Positions 8,907-16,288 of a DNA stretch of 44,770 nt are shown piece by piece (the first letter of the stretch is position 1; every line of letters starts with the position of its first letter). The notes below the pieces were generated by a model, which had not been told where the DNA came from, made no database searches, and was given only the letters and a program-made list of their open reading frames with translations. The stretch is from a virus. Where the stretch lies: positions 1 to 44,770 of IMG/VR virus record IMGVR_UViG_3300024520_000011; one strand, given 5' to 3'. The translations under genes were made by a program, and so were the position numbers.

Positions 8907-9683
8907 ATGCAAATAACTTCCAAGACTAAATTACAACTGGACGTTCTGGCTGCCCACGGCACTTTTTTTGCCGGGTTTCCTTTCCTCTCCAACGCAGGGC
9001 AGAACTGGATACTGACAGCGGCCCCGAAACTATCCAAGGTAGGCATGGGCGTTTTTGCTTTCAGCGACCAGGGGGTAACTCCTATCGGAGAGGTGAGGAC
9101 GGTTATTAAAGATTTGTGCTTAATCGCTCTGCATAAGGGCATTGAAATAGCACAGTATAAAATCAAGAGCGCAGCACAGAGCGCAGGCGTGTCTATCAGA
9201 ACCTTTCAATCAACAGGGAGGTCAACGATTACAAAGATACAGAGCCCTTACTTCACCATCAAACCAGGAGTTGTTACTGCTGGTGACATGGGGGCGGCAA
9301 TATTTTACCATAATGGACAGTCGGGGTATACTCCTGATTCATGCGTAGGCATTGTAACGGCGTATAATATCAAAGAAGCTGGCTGTATGATGGTCGAGCC
9401 AGCAATCAAAACCTTTTTCCCAAAGTATAAAATAGAACCCATAAACAACCATATAAAACCAATTGAGAATGCAAAAGAAAGGACGGACATTATGACCGGA
9501 GAAAATACAGAGGGCAATACCCCTATCCCTATGGTTACATTAGAGCAGAAGGAAGGCAATATAGAGCGAAAGACCACCTTTCCGGGGAAAGGGCTAGACC
9601 AGGCAGTTGTACAAATTATCATTGACTCCACCTACGGAGCAGGCGGAACGATTGGCGCCGGGCTTAGCTCTAATCGGGGATAA
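8907..9683 (+). CDS. Trypsin-fold protein lacking catalytic His and Ser (pseudoprotease)
   Basis: 258 aa. Residues about 15-170 line up with chymotrypsin-like peptidases: NWILTAAPKL (residues 33-42) matches the vLTAAHC block but has Pro40 where His is expected. IKDLCLIAL (67-75) matches the D-[IL]-A-L-[IL] block and keeps Asp69. TAGDMGAAIF (124-133) matches the GDSG block but has Met128 in place of Ser. FQSTGRSTI (100-108) resembles the GxTTG loop, and CVGIVTAY follows as the post-GDSG strand. The spacing of 40-69-128 is normal for compact viral or bacterial members. With two of three catalytic residues gone, proteolysis is unlikely, and a structural or binding role is inferred. The C-terminal about 85 residues are extra. 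Confidence 0.6.
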   Translation: MQITSKTKLQLDVLAAHGTFFAGFPFLSNAGQNWILTAAPKLSKVGMGVFAFSDQGVTPIGEVRTVIKDLCLIALHKGIEIAQYKIKSAAQSAGVSIRTFQSTGRSTITKIQSPYFTIKPGVVTAGDMGAAIFYHNGQSGYTPDSCVGIVTAYNIKEAGCMMVEPAIKTFFPKYKIEPINNHIKPIENAKERTDIMTGENTEGNTPIPMVTLEQKEGNIERKTTFPGKGLDQAVVQIIIDSTYGAGGTIGAGLSSNRG

Positions 9684-9686
9684 ACA

Positions 9687-10040
9687 ATGGTGGAATTATT
9701 ACCGGCATGGTTGCAGCCATACATAACTTCGGATTCAATGTGGGCAGTGATTTTCTCTGTGTCTGCCATTGCGCTGGCTTTTTATTTAAACAGCAAGAAA
9801 TTTCTTACTAAGCAAAGAGCCTACGAGCAATGCGTAGAAAACAAGCTACGCAAGGACTTTCGTGAGGCTTTGAAGCTTGAGCGGCGTATGGCAGCGATAG
9901 AACAGACACTTGAACTGGTGTTGAACACCATACATGGGCAGCTGGGCATTGTGATAAAAGCGCAGACGGTTTTTAAGGAAAAAAAGGAACAGGATGATGG
10001 CGGACTTCGATCAAGCCTTCAGCAAGATGATAAAAAATGA
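9687..10040 (+). CDS. Single-pass membrane protein with coiled coil, lysis-associated
   Basis: 117 aa with one N-terminal transmembrane segment (about residues 18-36, WAVIFSVSAIALAFYLN) followed by basic residues and a charged helix. This fits an inner-membrane spanin subunit, a small holin or a pinholin-like accessory. The last 47 bp overlap the start of the endolysin gene in another frame, which links its translation to lysis. No lipobox partner gene was found nearby, so the spanin reading is tentative. Confidence 0.5.
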   Translation: MVELLPAWLQPYITSDSMWAVIFSVSAIALAFYLNSKKFLTKQRAYEQCVENKLRKDFREALKLERRMAAIEQTLELVLNTIHGQLGIVIKAQTVFKEKKEQDDGGLRSSLQQDDKK

Positions 10041-10545
10041 AGGCGGCTATAAGCTTCACCAGGTAAAAGGAGATAGGGGCGGGATCACTTACGCCGGGAT
10101 TTCTAAAAAGTTTCACCCTGATTGGCAGGGGTGGGCGAAGATAGGCAGAAAAGAATACGATGCAGAACTCACCGGAATGGTGAGGGTGTTTTATCTGACA
10201 AGGTTCTGGAATCAGATACAAGGCAGCTCCATCGAAAACCAAATTATCGCAGAAAATATCTTTGACTTCGCTGTAAACGCTGGTTGGCGGGTTGCCGCTA
10301 AAATAGTTCAGGTCATAGTCGGCACGGCCCCGGACGGGATCATTGGAGAAATTACTCTGGGCAAAATAAATGAGATAGGCAACTCTGAAAACAAGATGGC
10401 TGTTCCTCTCTTTATTGCACACTACGCATTAGCAAAAATGGCAAGGTACGCAGAAATATGTACCAGGCGGGAGAGAAGCAGAAAGTTTCTTTTGGGGTGG
10501 ACAAAGCGCACTTTAAAGATGGCTTCGGGAGAGAGATATGTTTGA
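9994..10545 (+). CDS. Endolysin, glycoside hydrolase family 108 muramidase
   Basis: 183 aa, the usual size for GH108 phage lysozymes (ZliS type). The N-terminus has the catalytic signature KNEGGY (Glu in NEGG) and GDRGGITYAGIS, which together mark the family. The central helix ENIFDFAVNAGW matches the conserved FDxxVNxG block. The C-terminal part (DGIIGEITLGKIN and following) corresponds to the PG_binding_3 domain usually fused to it. It cleaves peptidoglycan glycan strands at lysis. There is no signal peptide, so it depends on a holin. ATG codons at 9994 and 9997 are both possible. Confidence 0.9.
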   Translation: MMADFDQAFSKMIKNEGGYKLHQVKGDRGGITYAGISKKFHPDWQGWAKIGRKEYDAELTGMVRVFYLTRFWNQIQGSSIENQIIAENIFDFAVNAGWRVAAKIVQVIVGTAPDGIIGEITLGKINEIGNSENKMAVPLFIAHYALAKMARYAEICTRRERSRKFLLGWTKRTLKMASGERYV

Positions 10546-11014
10546 CTTTGGCATGGGCATAGGCAACGCTATTAAAGCTGTTGCCGACATTGTGGATGAT
10601 GTGTGGACTTCGCCTGAAGAGGAATTGAAGATTGCACTTTCTGAAAGGAAGATTGATGCGAGTGTTGCGATGGCTCAAATCAAGGTTAACGAAACTGCAG
10701 CGAAGCACAGGTCTATTTTTGTGGCTGGAGGTCGTCCTTTTTTGATATGGGTATGCGGAACAATTATGGCATACCAGTATATCGGGTATTCTTCTTTAGA
10801 GTGGATATTCGGACTTCTCCAGGCGTATGAAGTTATCCCCGTGCAAATACAATATACGGTAGCTGGCGTTGCAAAAACCCTTATGATCAAGCCGCCGCCT
10901 CAGCTTGATTTTGTTGCGATTGTCCCGATTATGCTTAGTCTTTTGGGGCTTGGCGGGATGCGAATGACAGAACGAATCAAGGGAGTTGCCATAAACTCAA
11001 TAAGAAAACCCTAG
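10538..11014 (+). CDS. Holin, GTA-type 3-TM family
   Basis: 158 aa. An N-terminal cytosolic helix region (EEELKIALSERKIDASVAMAQ) precedes KHRSIFVAGGRPFLIWVCG, which matches the 'sif.a..RPf..W' block of the 3-TM holin family associated with gene-transfer-agent release. Hydrophobic segments follow at about 66-82, 84-100 and 121-138. It overlaps the endolysin by 8 bp and closes the late operon. Its TAG stop lies on the palindrome CTAG, which also forms the TAG stop of the opposing gene. Confidence 0.8.
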   Translation: MFDFGMGIGNAIKAVADIVDDVWTSPEEELKIALSERKIDASVAMAQIKVNETAAKHRSIFVAGGRPFLIWVCGTIMAYQYIGYSSLEWIFGLLQAYEVIPVQIQYTVAGVAKTLMIKPPPQLDFVAIVPIMLSLLGLGGMRMTERIKGVAINSIRKP

Positions 11015-11364
11015 CCGATGGGCTTTTTCACGTGGGCAGCTTCACACATTTCGTGTGTCCACTTGTCATCCGTACCATCTGGCTTGCTTAGCACATAGTC
11101 TGTAGCCGTGACTAACCGGACCGTTCTTTCAGCGTTGAGTTTTGATCCTATCAGATTCACATTTAAAATTGTATCTCCTTTTTTAAAGAGGCGATTGCCG
11201 GGTTTTATCACTACTTTGGCTGGCTGTTCGACTTCAGCTTCCGGAGCGGGAGTATCTTTAAATTTATCCAGGAGTTCTTGGAGTTGGTCCCGATATGCAG
11301 GTTCGTTTGTGATTCTCTTGAGAAGCCAGCCGTTAATTTTCTTCATGTTTCGTTTCTGCGCCAT
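11011..11364 (-). CDS. Hypothetical protein at the end of the leftward operon
   Basis: 117 aa from the ATG at 11364, which has an AAAGGATTAG site 8 bases upstream; an in-frame TTG at 11382 would add six residues. N-terminal basic helix (MAQKRNMKKINGWLLKRI), an acidic/Pro linker (KDTPAPEAEVEQPAK) and a beta-like C-terminus (RTVRLVTATDYVLSKPDGTD). No family recognised. The last codon converges with the holin gene, sharing CTAG. Confidence 0.6.
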   Translation of the reverse strand: MAQKRNMKKINGWLLKRITNEPAYRDQLQELLDKFKDTPAPEAEVEQPAKVVIKPGNRLFKKGDTILNVNLIGSKLNAERTVRLVTATDYVLSKPDGTDDKWTHEMCEAAHVKKPIG

Positions 11365-11485
11365 TGGCTCTAATCCTTTCAATTGTTTCTTTCAGTTCCG
11401 CATTCTCTTTTTGCAAAGCTTCTACCCGGTCTATAAGCTTCTCAACTCTTTCGAAAACGCCTTGCGCTTCAGTTGCATCTACCAT
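11333..11485 (-). CDS. Small coiled-coil protein (50 aa)
   Basis: Begins MVDATEAQGVFERVEKLIDR and continues as a continuous heptad-like helix (VEALQKENAELKETIERIRA). The GGAGGGGAATTGAC leader gives a strong ribosome site. Its last 32 bp overlap the next gene out of frame. Possibly oligomerises; function unknown. Confidence 0.65.
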   Translation of the reverse strand: MVDATEAQGVFERVEKLIDRVEALQKENAELKETIERIRANGAETKHEEN

Positions 11486-11486
11486 G

Positions 11487-11690
11487 TCAATTCCCCTCCA
11501 ATCGTCTGAGCTCGGCTTCTGCTTTCTCTAAATGCTTTTGCCAAGCTTTGTCTTTTTTGAGTGCTACTCCCAACTTTTCCCAGTACTCGCTGTCAAGTTC
11601 TGCGATTTCCTTCTCAACATCTTCGAGTGATTCTTCCAATGTCTTTATCTTGCTTTTCAGTGCCTTGATGCTCTTTTCTTTCGGTGTCAT
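11487..11690 (-). CDS. Small coiled-coil protein (67 aa)
   Basis: Almost entirely charged helix: KALKSKIKTLEESLEDVEK then KHLEKAEAELRRLEGN. A GAAAGGAGCAAACC leader sits right before the ATG. The stop is 1 bp from the next start. No family was recognised. It is one of at least three short coiled-coil proteins in the leftward block. Confidence 0.65.
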   Translation of the reverse strand: MTPKEKSIKALKSKIKTLEESLEDVEKEIAELDSEYWEKLGVALKKDKAWQKHLEKAEAELRRLEGN

Positions 11691-11705
11691 GGTTTGCTCC
11701 TTTCG

Positions 11706-11921
11706 TCAGGTTAATTGCTTCCTGTATTTCATAGGCCATTGTTTTTCCTTTTCCTTTGCCTTTTCCTTTGCCTTCGCATAGCTCATTTCCCTTGATGTGC
11801 GTAAATACCGGAAACTAACCCGGCATAAGGGAGTCCACTTGTAGCCATGTAAATATAGGCGCTCCCATATTAAAATTGATCCGCTTGACGATGACCATCT
11901 GCCCAATCTTGGTAGTATCAT
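11706..11921 (-). CDS. Doubtful small ORF (71 aa) with Lys/Glu repeat tail
   Basis: The ATG at 11921 has a good AAAGGAG site 8 bases upstream. The N-terminal part is Trp/Ser/Arg-rich and does not look like a normal protein. The C-terminal part (MSYAKAKEKAKEKEKQW) comes from a short purine-rich repeat at about 11747-11776. In the same region, another frame encodes a 27-residue peptide beginning at an internal ATG (MVIVKRINFNMG to VDSLMPG) that looks more protein-like. A frameshift or decayed gene is possible. Confidence 0.35.
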   Translation of the reverse strand: MILPRLGRWSSSSGSILIWERLYLHGYKWTPLCRVSFRYLRTSREMSYAKAKEKAKEKEKQWPMKYRKQLT

Positions 11922-11968
11922 CTGATTTACTCCTTTCGAGTTTTACTGCAACCGCCTTGATTCAATGA

Positions 11969-12196
11969 TTATCCGTTAAAGTTCTGAATCTTTGCCAAGA
12001 GCGCTGGCATGTTTTTGATGTTTTTTGTAAAGAGGCTTTCAATGTTTATTTTGCCAAGCTCTTCCACATTCTCGCCCTCCACGGCTGCCTTCTGGGGAAA
12101 CCTGAGAACTGAAATGTTCTGCACTGTGCGGACATGCTTATCCCCTTCTGTTTTGGTTTCTGTTACAGTTACCAGATATTGCTTTTTTGTCGTCAT
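11969..12196 (-). CDS. Hypothetical protein (75 aa)
   Basis: MTTKKQYLVTVTETKTEGDK begins with a clear beta hairpin, followed by VRTVQNISVLRFPQKAAVEG and a helical end. GGGAGGAGCAGCC precedes the ATG. No family recognised. It sits between the NlpC/P60-like gene and a doubtful ORF in the leftward operon. Confidence 0.6.
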   Translation of the reverse strand: MTTKKQYLVTVTETKTEGDKHVRTVQNISVLRFPQKAAVEGENVEELGKINIESLFTKNIKNMPALLAKIQNFNG

Positions 12197-12212
12197 GGCT
12201 GCTCCTCCCTTG

Positions 12213-12704
12213 TTATACCACCATCTGCGCCGTCTTTTCGGCTCCCATAGCCTCTAGTATCCAGACAAGCTTTCCGGGACTCACTTTATGCGGCGGCACA
12301 TTTTCCCACTTGTATGCTGTTGCCAAAGGGTCTACAATGCCCTCTGTACACATTTTCCCGTCTTTTGTCTGCCAGTCCAGGCTTAAGGTATGCCCAAAAA
12401 GAACCGTGAGCCAGTCATACGGAGCTTTTGTGTCTGCCAAATGCCTGTAATATGCCATGCACGAGTCATATATGGCATTGGAGACGGTGAGCTCCCACAC
12501 GTCATATGGAGTTCCTTCCTTATGGTCTGCAAGCGTGGAACGCCCCCATTTCATGCCTATCCCTGTCTGGTTCCACACCTCAATATAACAATTTGCTTCT
12601 TTATCCTCTACTGCGAAGTGTGATTTGTTGGACCATGTTTTTAACATTATTGCTTTTGACTTCCATGATTTGCCGGAAAATGCTAAGAATGATAGTATTT
12701 TCAT
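12213..12704 (-). CDS. Permuted NlpC/P60-like (YiiX-type) papain-fold hydrolase
   Basis: 163 aa. The order is that of circularly permuted members: His first (TWSNKSHFAVED, His at about residue 29), Cys later (DGKMCTEGIV, about residue 119). Other family landmarks are KEGTPYDVWELTV, APYDWLTVLFGH (the Y-D-W block) and HKVSPGKLVW near the C-terminus, resembling the 'rvSPgdL' ending of phage copies. Such enzymes cleave amide or thioester bonds in cell-wall peptides, lipids or proteins. There is no signal peptide, so it probably acts in the cytosol or in the virion. Its location in the recombination operon instead of the lysis block is unusual. Confidence 0.65.
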   Translation of the reverse strand: MKILSFLAFSGKSWKSKAIMLKTWSNKSHFAVEDKEANCYIEVWNQTGIGMKWGRSTLADHKEGTPYDVWELTVSNAIYDSCMAYYRHLADTKAPYDWLTVLFGHTLSLDWQTKDGKMCTEGIVDPLATAYKWENVPPHKVSPGKLVWILEAMGAEKTAQMVV

Positions 12705-12723
12705 ATGTGTTCTCCTTTATTTG

Positions 12724-12948
12724 TTAAAATTGTAAAGTTATATTTTTTACTGGCAACATTAAGCTGTATTTCAATCTTGTTTTTTCTCCAATTTTCGCCT
12801 CATAAGATTCGATATTTTTCCTTATTTTCTGGACTTCTTCTTCCCTGATTGTGATCCGAACTTCTTCTTCCATGCTTTTGATATCGTGTTTTAAGTCATC
12901 AATCTCATAGCTTATCTCTCTTATCCTTTTTGCTAATTCCGGGTTCAT
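12724..12948 (-). CDS. Small coiled-coil protein (74 aa)
   Basis: MNPELAKRIREISYEIDDLK continues as an uninterrupted charged helix through about residue 58, with a short hydrophobic end (YSLMLPVKNITLQF). AAGGAGCGGGA precedes the ATG. Function unknown. Confidence 0.6.
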   Translation of the reverse strand: MNPELAKRIREISYEIDDLKHDIKSMEEEVRITIREEEVQKIRKNIESYEAKIGEKTRLKYSLMLPVKNITLQF

Positions 12949-12973
12949 TCCCGCTCCTTACTGGTTTTAGCGA

Positions 12974-13294
12974 TTATGCCATTTTGCCCGGATCAAATTC
13001 TGCAATTATTATTTCAGCTTTTGCAAGCTGGCTCTGTCCGTTTCGGAAATAACACTTCCAGATATCGCCGGATTCTTCCCCCTCGCCGGACAAAGCGAAT
13101 AATACACCGCGATGCTTTTTACTGAACTCCGTCATCTCTTCCTCCCATTCATACCATTTCGTTGAGCTCCCTGTGTCGCCGTTTGCTTCAAGGGCATATT
13201 CAGCGCCCTCCGATGACTCCCTTAATTCTTCTATAATGCTTCCAGGCTGCTCAACATCATCCAGATCAAGCTTATAGCTTGTATAATATCCCAT
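12974..13294 (-). CDS. Conserved-type phage protein (MGYYTxY family), unknown function
   Basis: 106 aa. Starts MGYYTSYKLDLDD and contains YALEANGDTGSSTKWYEWEE and LSGEGEESGDIWKCYF, a pattern I recognise from phage and plasmid proteins of unknown function ('YaL...Gds...KWY..e.dm..fSk..p...F.l.GEGEE.gDiW..yF'). Negatively charged overall. It follows the AAA ATPase gene in the leftward operon. Confidence 0.65.
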   Translation of the reverse strand: MGYYTSYKLDLDDVEQPGSIIEELRESSEGAEYALEANGDTGSSTKWYEWEEEMTEFSKKHRGVLFALSGEGEESGDIWKCYFRNGQSQLAKAEIIIAEFDPGKMA

Positions 13295-13311
13295 GTCATT
13301 TCTCCTATGTT

Positions 13312-14550
13312 TTATATCTCTTTGCCCACATCCTGTTTAAGCAAGATGGAGTTTATGCCAGTGGGCTTCGTTTTTCCTACATATTCAACTATGAATTGAT
13401 ACTTGCCTTTTTTTGCGAGTTTTTCGAGTGCCGGGATTGTCCCGTCATCCTCTACGTCTAACTCTCTTCCGGAGGGGATCAAGAAAAGCGGCATTTTTGC
13501 TTCTTTGTCTTTTGATAAAAGTTTCAATGCCATTTCAACAAGTCTGGCTGTGTTAAAGTTGTGTTCGTCAAGAGGAGCCGGTTGCTTCCCCGGCCTCTTC
13601 ACCATCAATTCCCCTTTGTCGGTGATGACTATATTCGGGTAAGGCTTCTGCTTGTCTATCTGCTCAATCCTTTTTACTTCGAGGTCTTTTACTTTATCGC
13701 TCTGCTTTTTCCAGTTATCTTTGGCAGCTTTGAGCCTTCCCTTTTCGATTTTGAAGCTGTCATATTTTTCAGCTTCCTCGTTTGTTCCTGCTGCTTTGTC
13801 GATCTTTTCCTGAATCGGGGCGGTGTCTTTTTTGGTTTGTCCTTTTGGCAAGATAATCAGAGCCTCTTCAGCTTTTTGGAGTTGTGTTGTCAGACTGGCT
13901 ACCTCTGCTATCTTCTTGTCAATAGCTTTGCTTGCGCTGTCCTGATCCCGGTTAAACTTTTCAGCCTCTTCTTTTTCTGCGTAAAGCTTCCCGACATCCA
14001 CCCTTTCCACCTTTTCAGGCTCCTCTTTGCCCTTCAGCGTTGCTCCCGCCTGTAACTTCGCTTTGTTGTATACTGCCAGCCCTGCCTTCGCATCGGCTAT
14101 CTTCCTGTCAATTTCCGCTGTGTCAATCCCCAGCATCTTTGCCTGTTCTTTGGGCGTTTGGTGTATGAAGGATTTAACATCATATGCGTGTTTGGATAAA
14201 ATATTTTCAAGAAAATTCTCCGGCACTTCCCCGCCGTCCTCCCTTGTGATTTCAAGGCTTTCGGTGGTTTTTGTTATCTTCCTGCTGATTTTATATTTTA
14301 TCCCATGCGCTGAGATTATGCCATTGGTAGTAGCAGCATTGCCATAATTACCAATCAACTGCTGTTGATCTTTTTTCTTCATTCCAAGCCCGGCAACTCC
14401 TTCGAGTAGAACGACGATGCTCTGCAGTAATGTAGACTTCCCGGTTCCGTTTTTGCCTACGATGTAGAATATTCTATCATCCCCAAAGCTCACCTCTATG
14501 CTTTCAAGCCCTTTAAAATTATTGGCTTGCGCTTCCTGTAGTACTATCAT
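13312..14550 (-). CDS. SMC/RecF-like AAA ATPase
   Basis: 412 aa. Walker A at about residues 32-41 (IVGKNGTGKST), in the RecF/SbcC style after an N-terminal strand (LQEAQANNFKGLESIEVSFG). Residues about 155-290 are coiled coil. The C-terminal lobe has LPS-type signature residues replaced: LDEHNFNTARLVEMALKLL corresponds to the signature helix, and MPLFLIPSGRELD stands where Walker B (hhhhDE) is expected but lacks the adjacent acidic pair. It starts on the last base of the recT stop region and belongs to the RecT/exonuclease operon, so a role in DNA end processing is likely. Confidence 0.75.
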   Translation of the reverse strand: MIVLQEAQANNFKGLESIEVSFGDDRIFYIVGKNGTGKSTLLQSIVVLLEGVAGLGMKKKDQQQLIGNYGNAATTNGIISAHGIKYKISRKITKTTESLEITREDGGEVPENFLENILSKHAYDVKSFIHQTPKEQAKMLGIDTAEIDRKIADAKAGLAVYNKAKLQAGATLKGKEEPEKVERVDVGKLYAEKEEAEKFNRDQDSASKAIDKKIAEVASLTTQLQKAEEALIILPKGQTKKDTAPIQEKIDKAAGTNEEAEKYDSFKIEKGRLKAAKDNWKKQSDKVKDLEVKRIEQIDKQKPYPNIVITDKGELMVKRPGKQPAPLDEHNFNTARLVEMALKLLSKDKEAKMPLFLIPSGRELDVEDDGTIPALEKLAKKGKYQFIVEYVGKTKPTGINSILLKQDVGKEI

Positions 14551-15644
14551 TACAATTCCTCCCCTGTGTGTTCGTTGCCGCTACCTTTTTCCACGTCAAC
14601 CAGGGCTTGCAATGCGTTTTCGATTAGCTTCCAGTCTGCTTTGGTGAGCATAGCATCAGTATAATTCATTTTGTTTAGGTCAATGCTGAAACCGTAAAAA
14701 AGCTCTTCTGTTTGGTTGCCCAGGTTTTGCGATCCGGCTGTCATCATTAAGTCTTTTACCGCTTTTGGCGCCGCAACTGTTCCTTCCTGCTTTGCTGCTT
14801 TCTTTCCAGGTTCTGGCTTTTCGGTGGTGGTTTTTGGGGGGTCTGGTTCCGTCTTTTTCTTCGTGTCAATAGTGATAATTCCATCTCCCATGTTTGACAA
14901 GTCGGTTTCGGGTTCGCCCTGCAAATGTTCTGGGATTAAGTTTACTCCTGATAACATCGCCGTCTCAATCATTGCCGCCCTTTGGAGTTCTGGGCTTTTC
15001 GGGATTCTTTTTGCAAGCTTCCTGACTGCTGTTTTACACCACATGGCAGGCTCGTCTTTCCCTCTCCACAGGGAATCGCTCCTTTTAATTCCGGGAGACC
15101 TTTTTTTGGTTTCTGCCGCATCTGCAGGTGTGACGACTTCAAAGTCAAAGCCTCCCCCCTTGAACTTTACAACCGCATAAGCAAATATCAACTTTGCGGT
15201 TGGTTTCCGCTGGGGATCTGGCTTGTGGGTCAAAAATGCGTTAAGCCCGTATTCATAATCAAATATATCCCCTTCATAAACCGGGTGAAAGGGTATGCTT
15301 TCAATGCCGCCCGACTGATGCGCCAGCTGGATATAACCGAGATATCCCGGTATGCAAGTTGCTTCTAAAATTCCACCTTTTTTGTTGTTCCTGAATGGCA
15401 CTAAATAGGCATGCCCCAAAGGAGTTCCTATTTCCAGCCCTAAAACAGAAGCTTCAATGAGGGCGTTGACAATTGACGATCCCGTGCACTCAAGCAGCCT
15501 TGGATTACGGGACATAGCCATAAATGCTACCCGCAATAGTCGCTCCACTTTTACGTGTTTTGGGATAACTGACGCAACTGCTTTTCTGTTGTTCGTAAGC
15601 AAGTTGAGTATCCCCGTCTGTTTTTCCTGTAATGCTTTTGTCAT
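14550..15644 (-). CDS. recT: RecT-family single-strand annealing protein
   Basis: 364 aa, longer than E. coli RecT (about 270) because of a Thr/Lys/Pro-rich C-terminal extension (about 255-364). The core shows the RecT hallmarks: ALIEASVLGLEIG near residue 65, HAYLVPFRNNKKG, CIPGYLGYIQLAHQSGGI, VYEGDIFDYEYG and DEPAMWCKTAVRKLAKRIPK. It pairs complementary strands exposed by the partner exonuclease. The ATG overlaps the exonuclease stop by 4 bp. The extension may contact SSB or the adjacent ATPase, which is inference. Confidence 0.92.
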   Translation of the reverse strand: MTKALQEKQTGILNLLTNNRKAVASVIPKHVKVERLLRVAFMAMSRNPRLLECTGSSIVNALIEASVLGLEIGTPLGHAYLVPFRNNKKGGILEATCIPGYLGYIQLAHQSGGIESIPFHPVYEGDIFDYEYGLNAFLTHKPDPQRKPTAKLIFAYAVVKFKGGGFDFEVVTPADAAETKKRSPGIKRSDSLWRGKDEPAMWCKTAVRKLAKRIPKSPELQRAAMIETAMLSGVNLIPEHLQGEPETDLSNMGDGIITIDTKKKTEPDPPKTTTEKPEPGKKAAKQEGTVAAPKAVKDLMMTAGSQNLGNQTEELFYGFSIDLNKMNYTDAMLTKADWKLIENALQALVDVEKGSGNEHTGEEL

Positions 15645-16288
15645 GTGATTAATCCTTCCCTTTGTATTAATGTTTGCTTGATATGTTCAAGCTTTATTGC
15701 TGCTTCGTTGATTTCTCTATCCAAAGCCCTGTGAAAATTTCTGTCTGGATATACCCGGATAACTACGCTGAGGAGTCCCGGATAATAGCTGAAAAAATCC
15801 CACCACTCTCTCCCGGTAATCCACAAAGAACCCTGCACTTGCGGAATGTATTCGGTGGGGAGTTTTTGTTCGTAAAGACTTCTTGCGTGAGTTCCTTTTC
15901 CTGGGCACTTTATTTCAAGCCCTCCATCAGTGCCAATCAAACCGTCAGGGCTACAACCGGCAGGCAACCCGTCTATTTCTATCAATCCAACCTCTTGAAC
16001 CTCCAAGCCTTTATATTGTGCGTATGCCACTCTTGCTTCTGGCTCGTGGTCAATCCCCCACTGTATCCGATGGTTAACGTAGCCTTCCCCGCCCTTCGAT
16101 GGTTCGCCGCCCCTTTGAATCCTCCGCCATTCGGCAGCTATTTCAAACAAATATGCGTCTCTGGATGCTGATTGCTTGAGGGTAGTGGGGGCAACTATTT
16201 TTTTGAACTTTGAAGAGCTCATTATCCCGGCGTGTTTCGTCCACCACTCGTCAGTGTATTGATCAAATGTGTGGGTTATTATTTTCAT
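15641..16288 (-). CDS. YqaJ/lambda-type 5'-3' exonuclease
   Basis: 215 aa. Motifs of the PD-(D/E)XK viral recombinase family: RIQWGIDHEPEARVAY (G.e.EP.A), AGCSPDGLIGTDGGLEIKCP (sPDG...EIKcP, containing catalytic Asp, Glu and Lys) and PTEYIPQVQGSLWITGREWW (the QVQ..L helix). It degrades one strand of double-stranded DNA ends to make the substrate for RecT, and the gene pair is adjacent with a 4-bp overlap. N-terminus TFDQYTDEWWTKHAGIMSSS matches the family start. Confidence 0.92.
   Translation of the reverse strand: MKIITHTFDQYTDEWWTKHAGIMSSSKFKKIVAPTTLKQSASRDAYLFEIAAEWRRIQRGGEPSKGGEGYVNHRIQWGIDHEPEARVAYAQYKGLEVQEVGLIEIDGLPAGCSPDGLIGTDGGLEIKCPGKGTHARSLYEQKLPTEYIPQVQGSLWITGREWWDFFSYYPGLLSVVIRVYPDRNFHRALDREINEAAIKLEHIKQTLIQREGLIT

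Noticed and set aside
10538-11014. tRNA or other RNA genes in the window
   Set aside because: No cloverleaf with consensus T-arm and anticodon arm was found on either strand by eye.
13561-14055. Rightward ORF opposite the ATPase gene
   Set aside because: Antisense frame of a well-supported gene, very Phe/Leu/Cys-rich, with no ribosome site.
15674-16171. Rightward ORF opposite the exonuclease gene
   Set aside because: Shadow of a recognised nuclease; composition is not protein-like.
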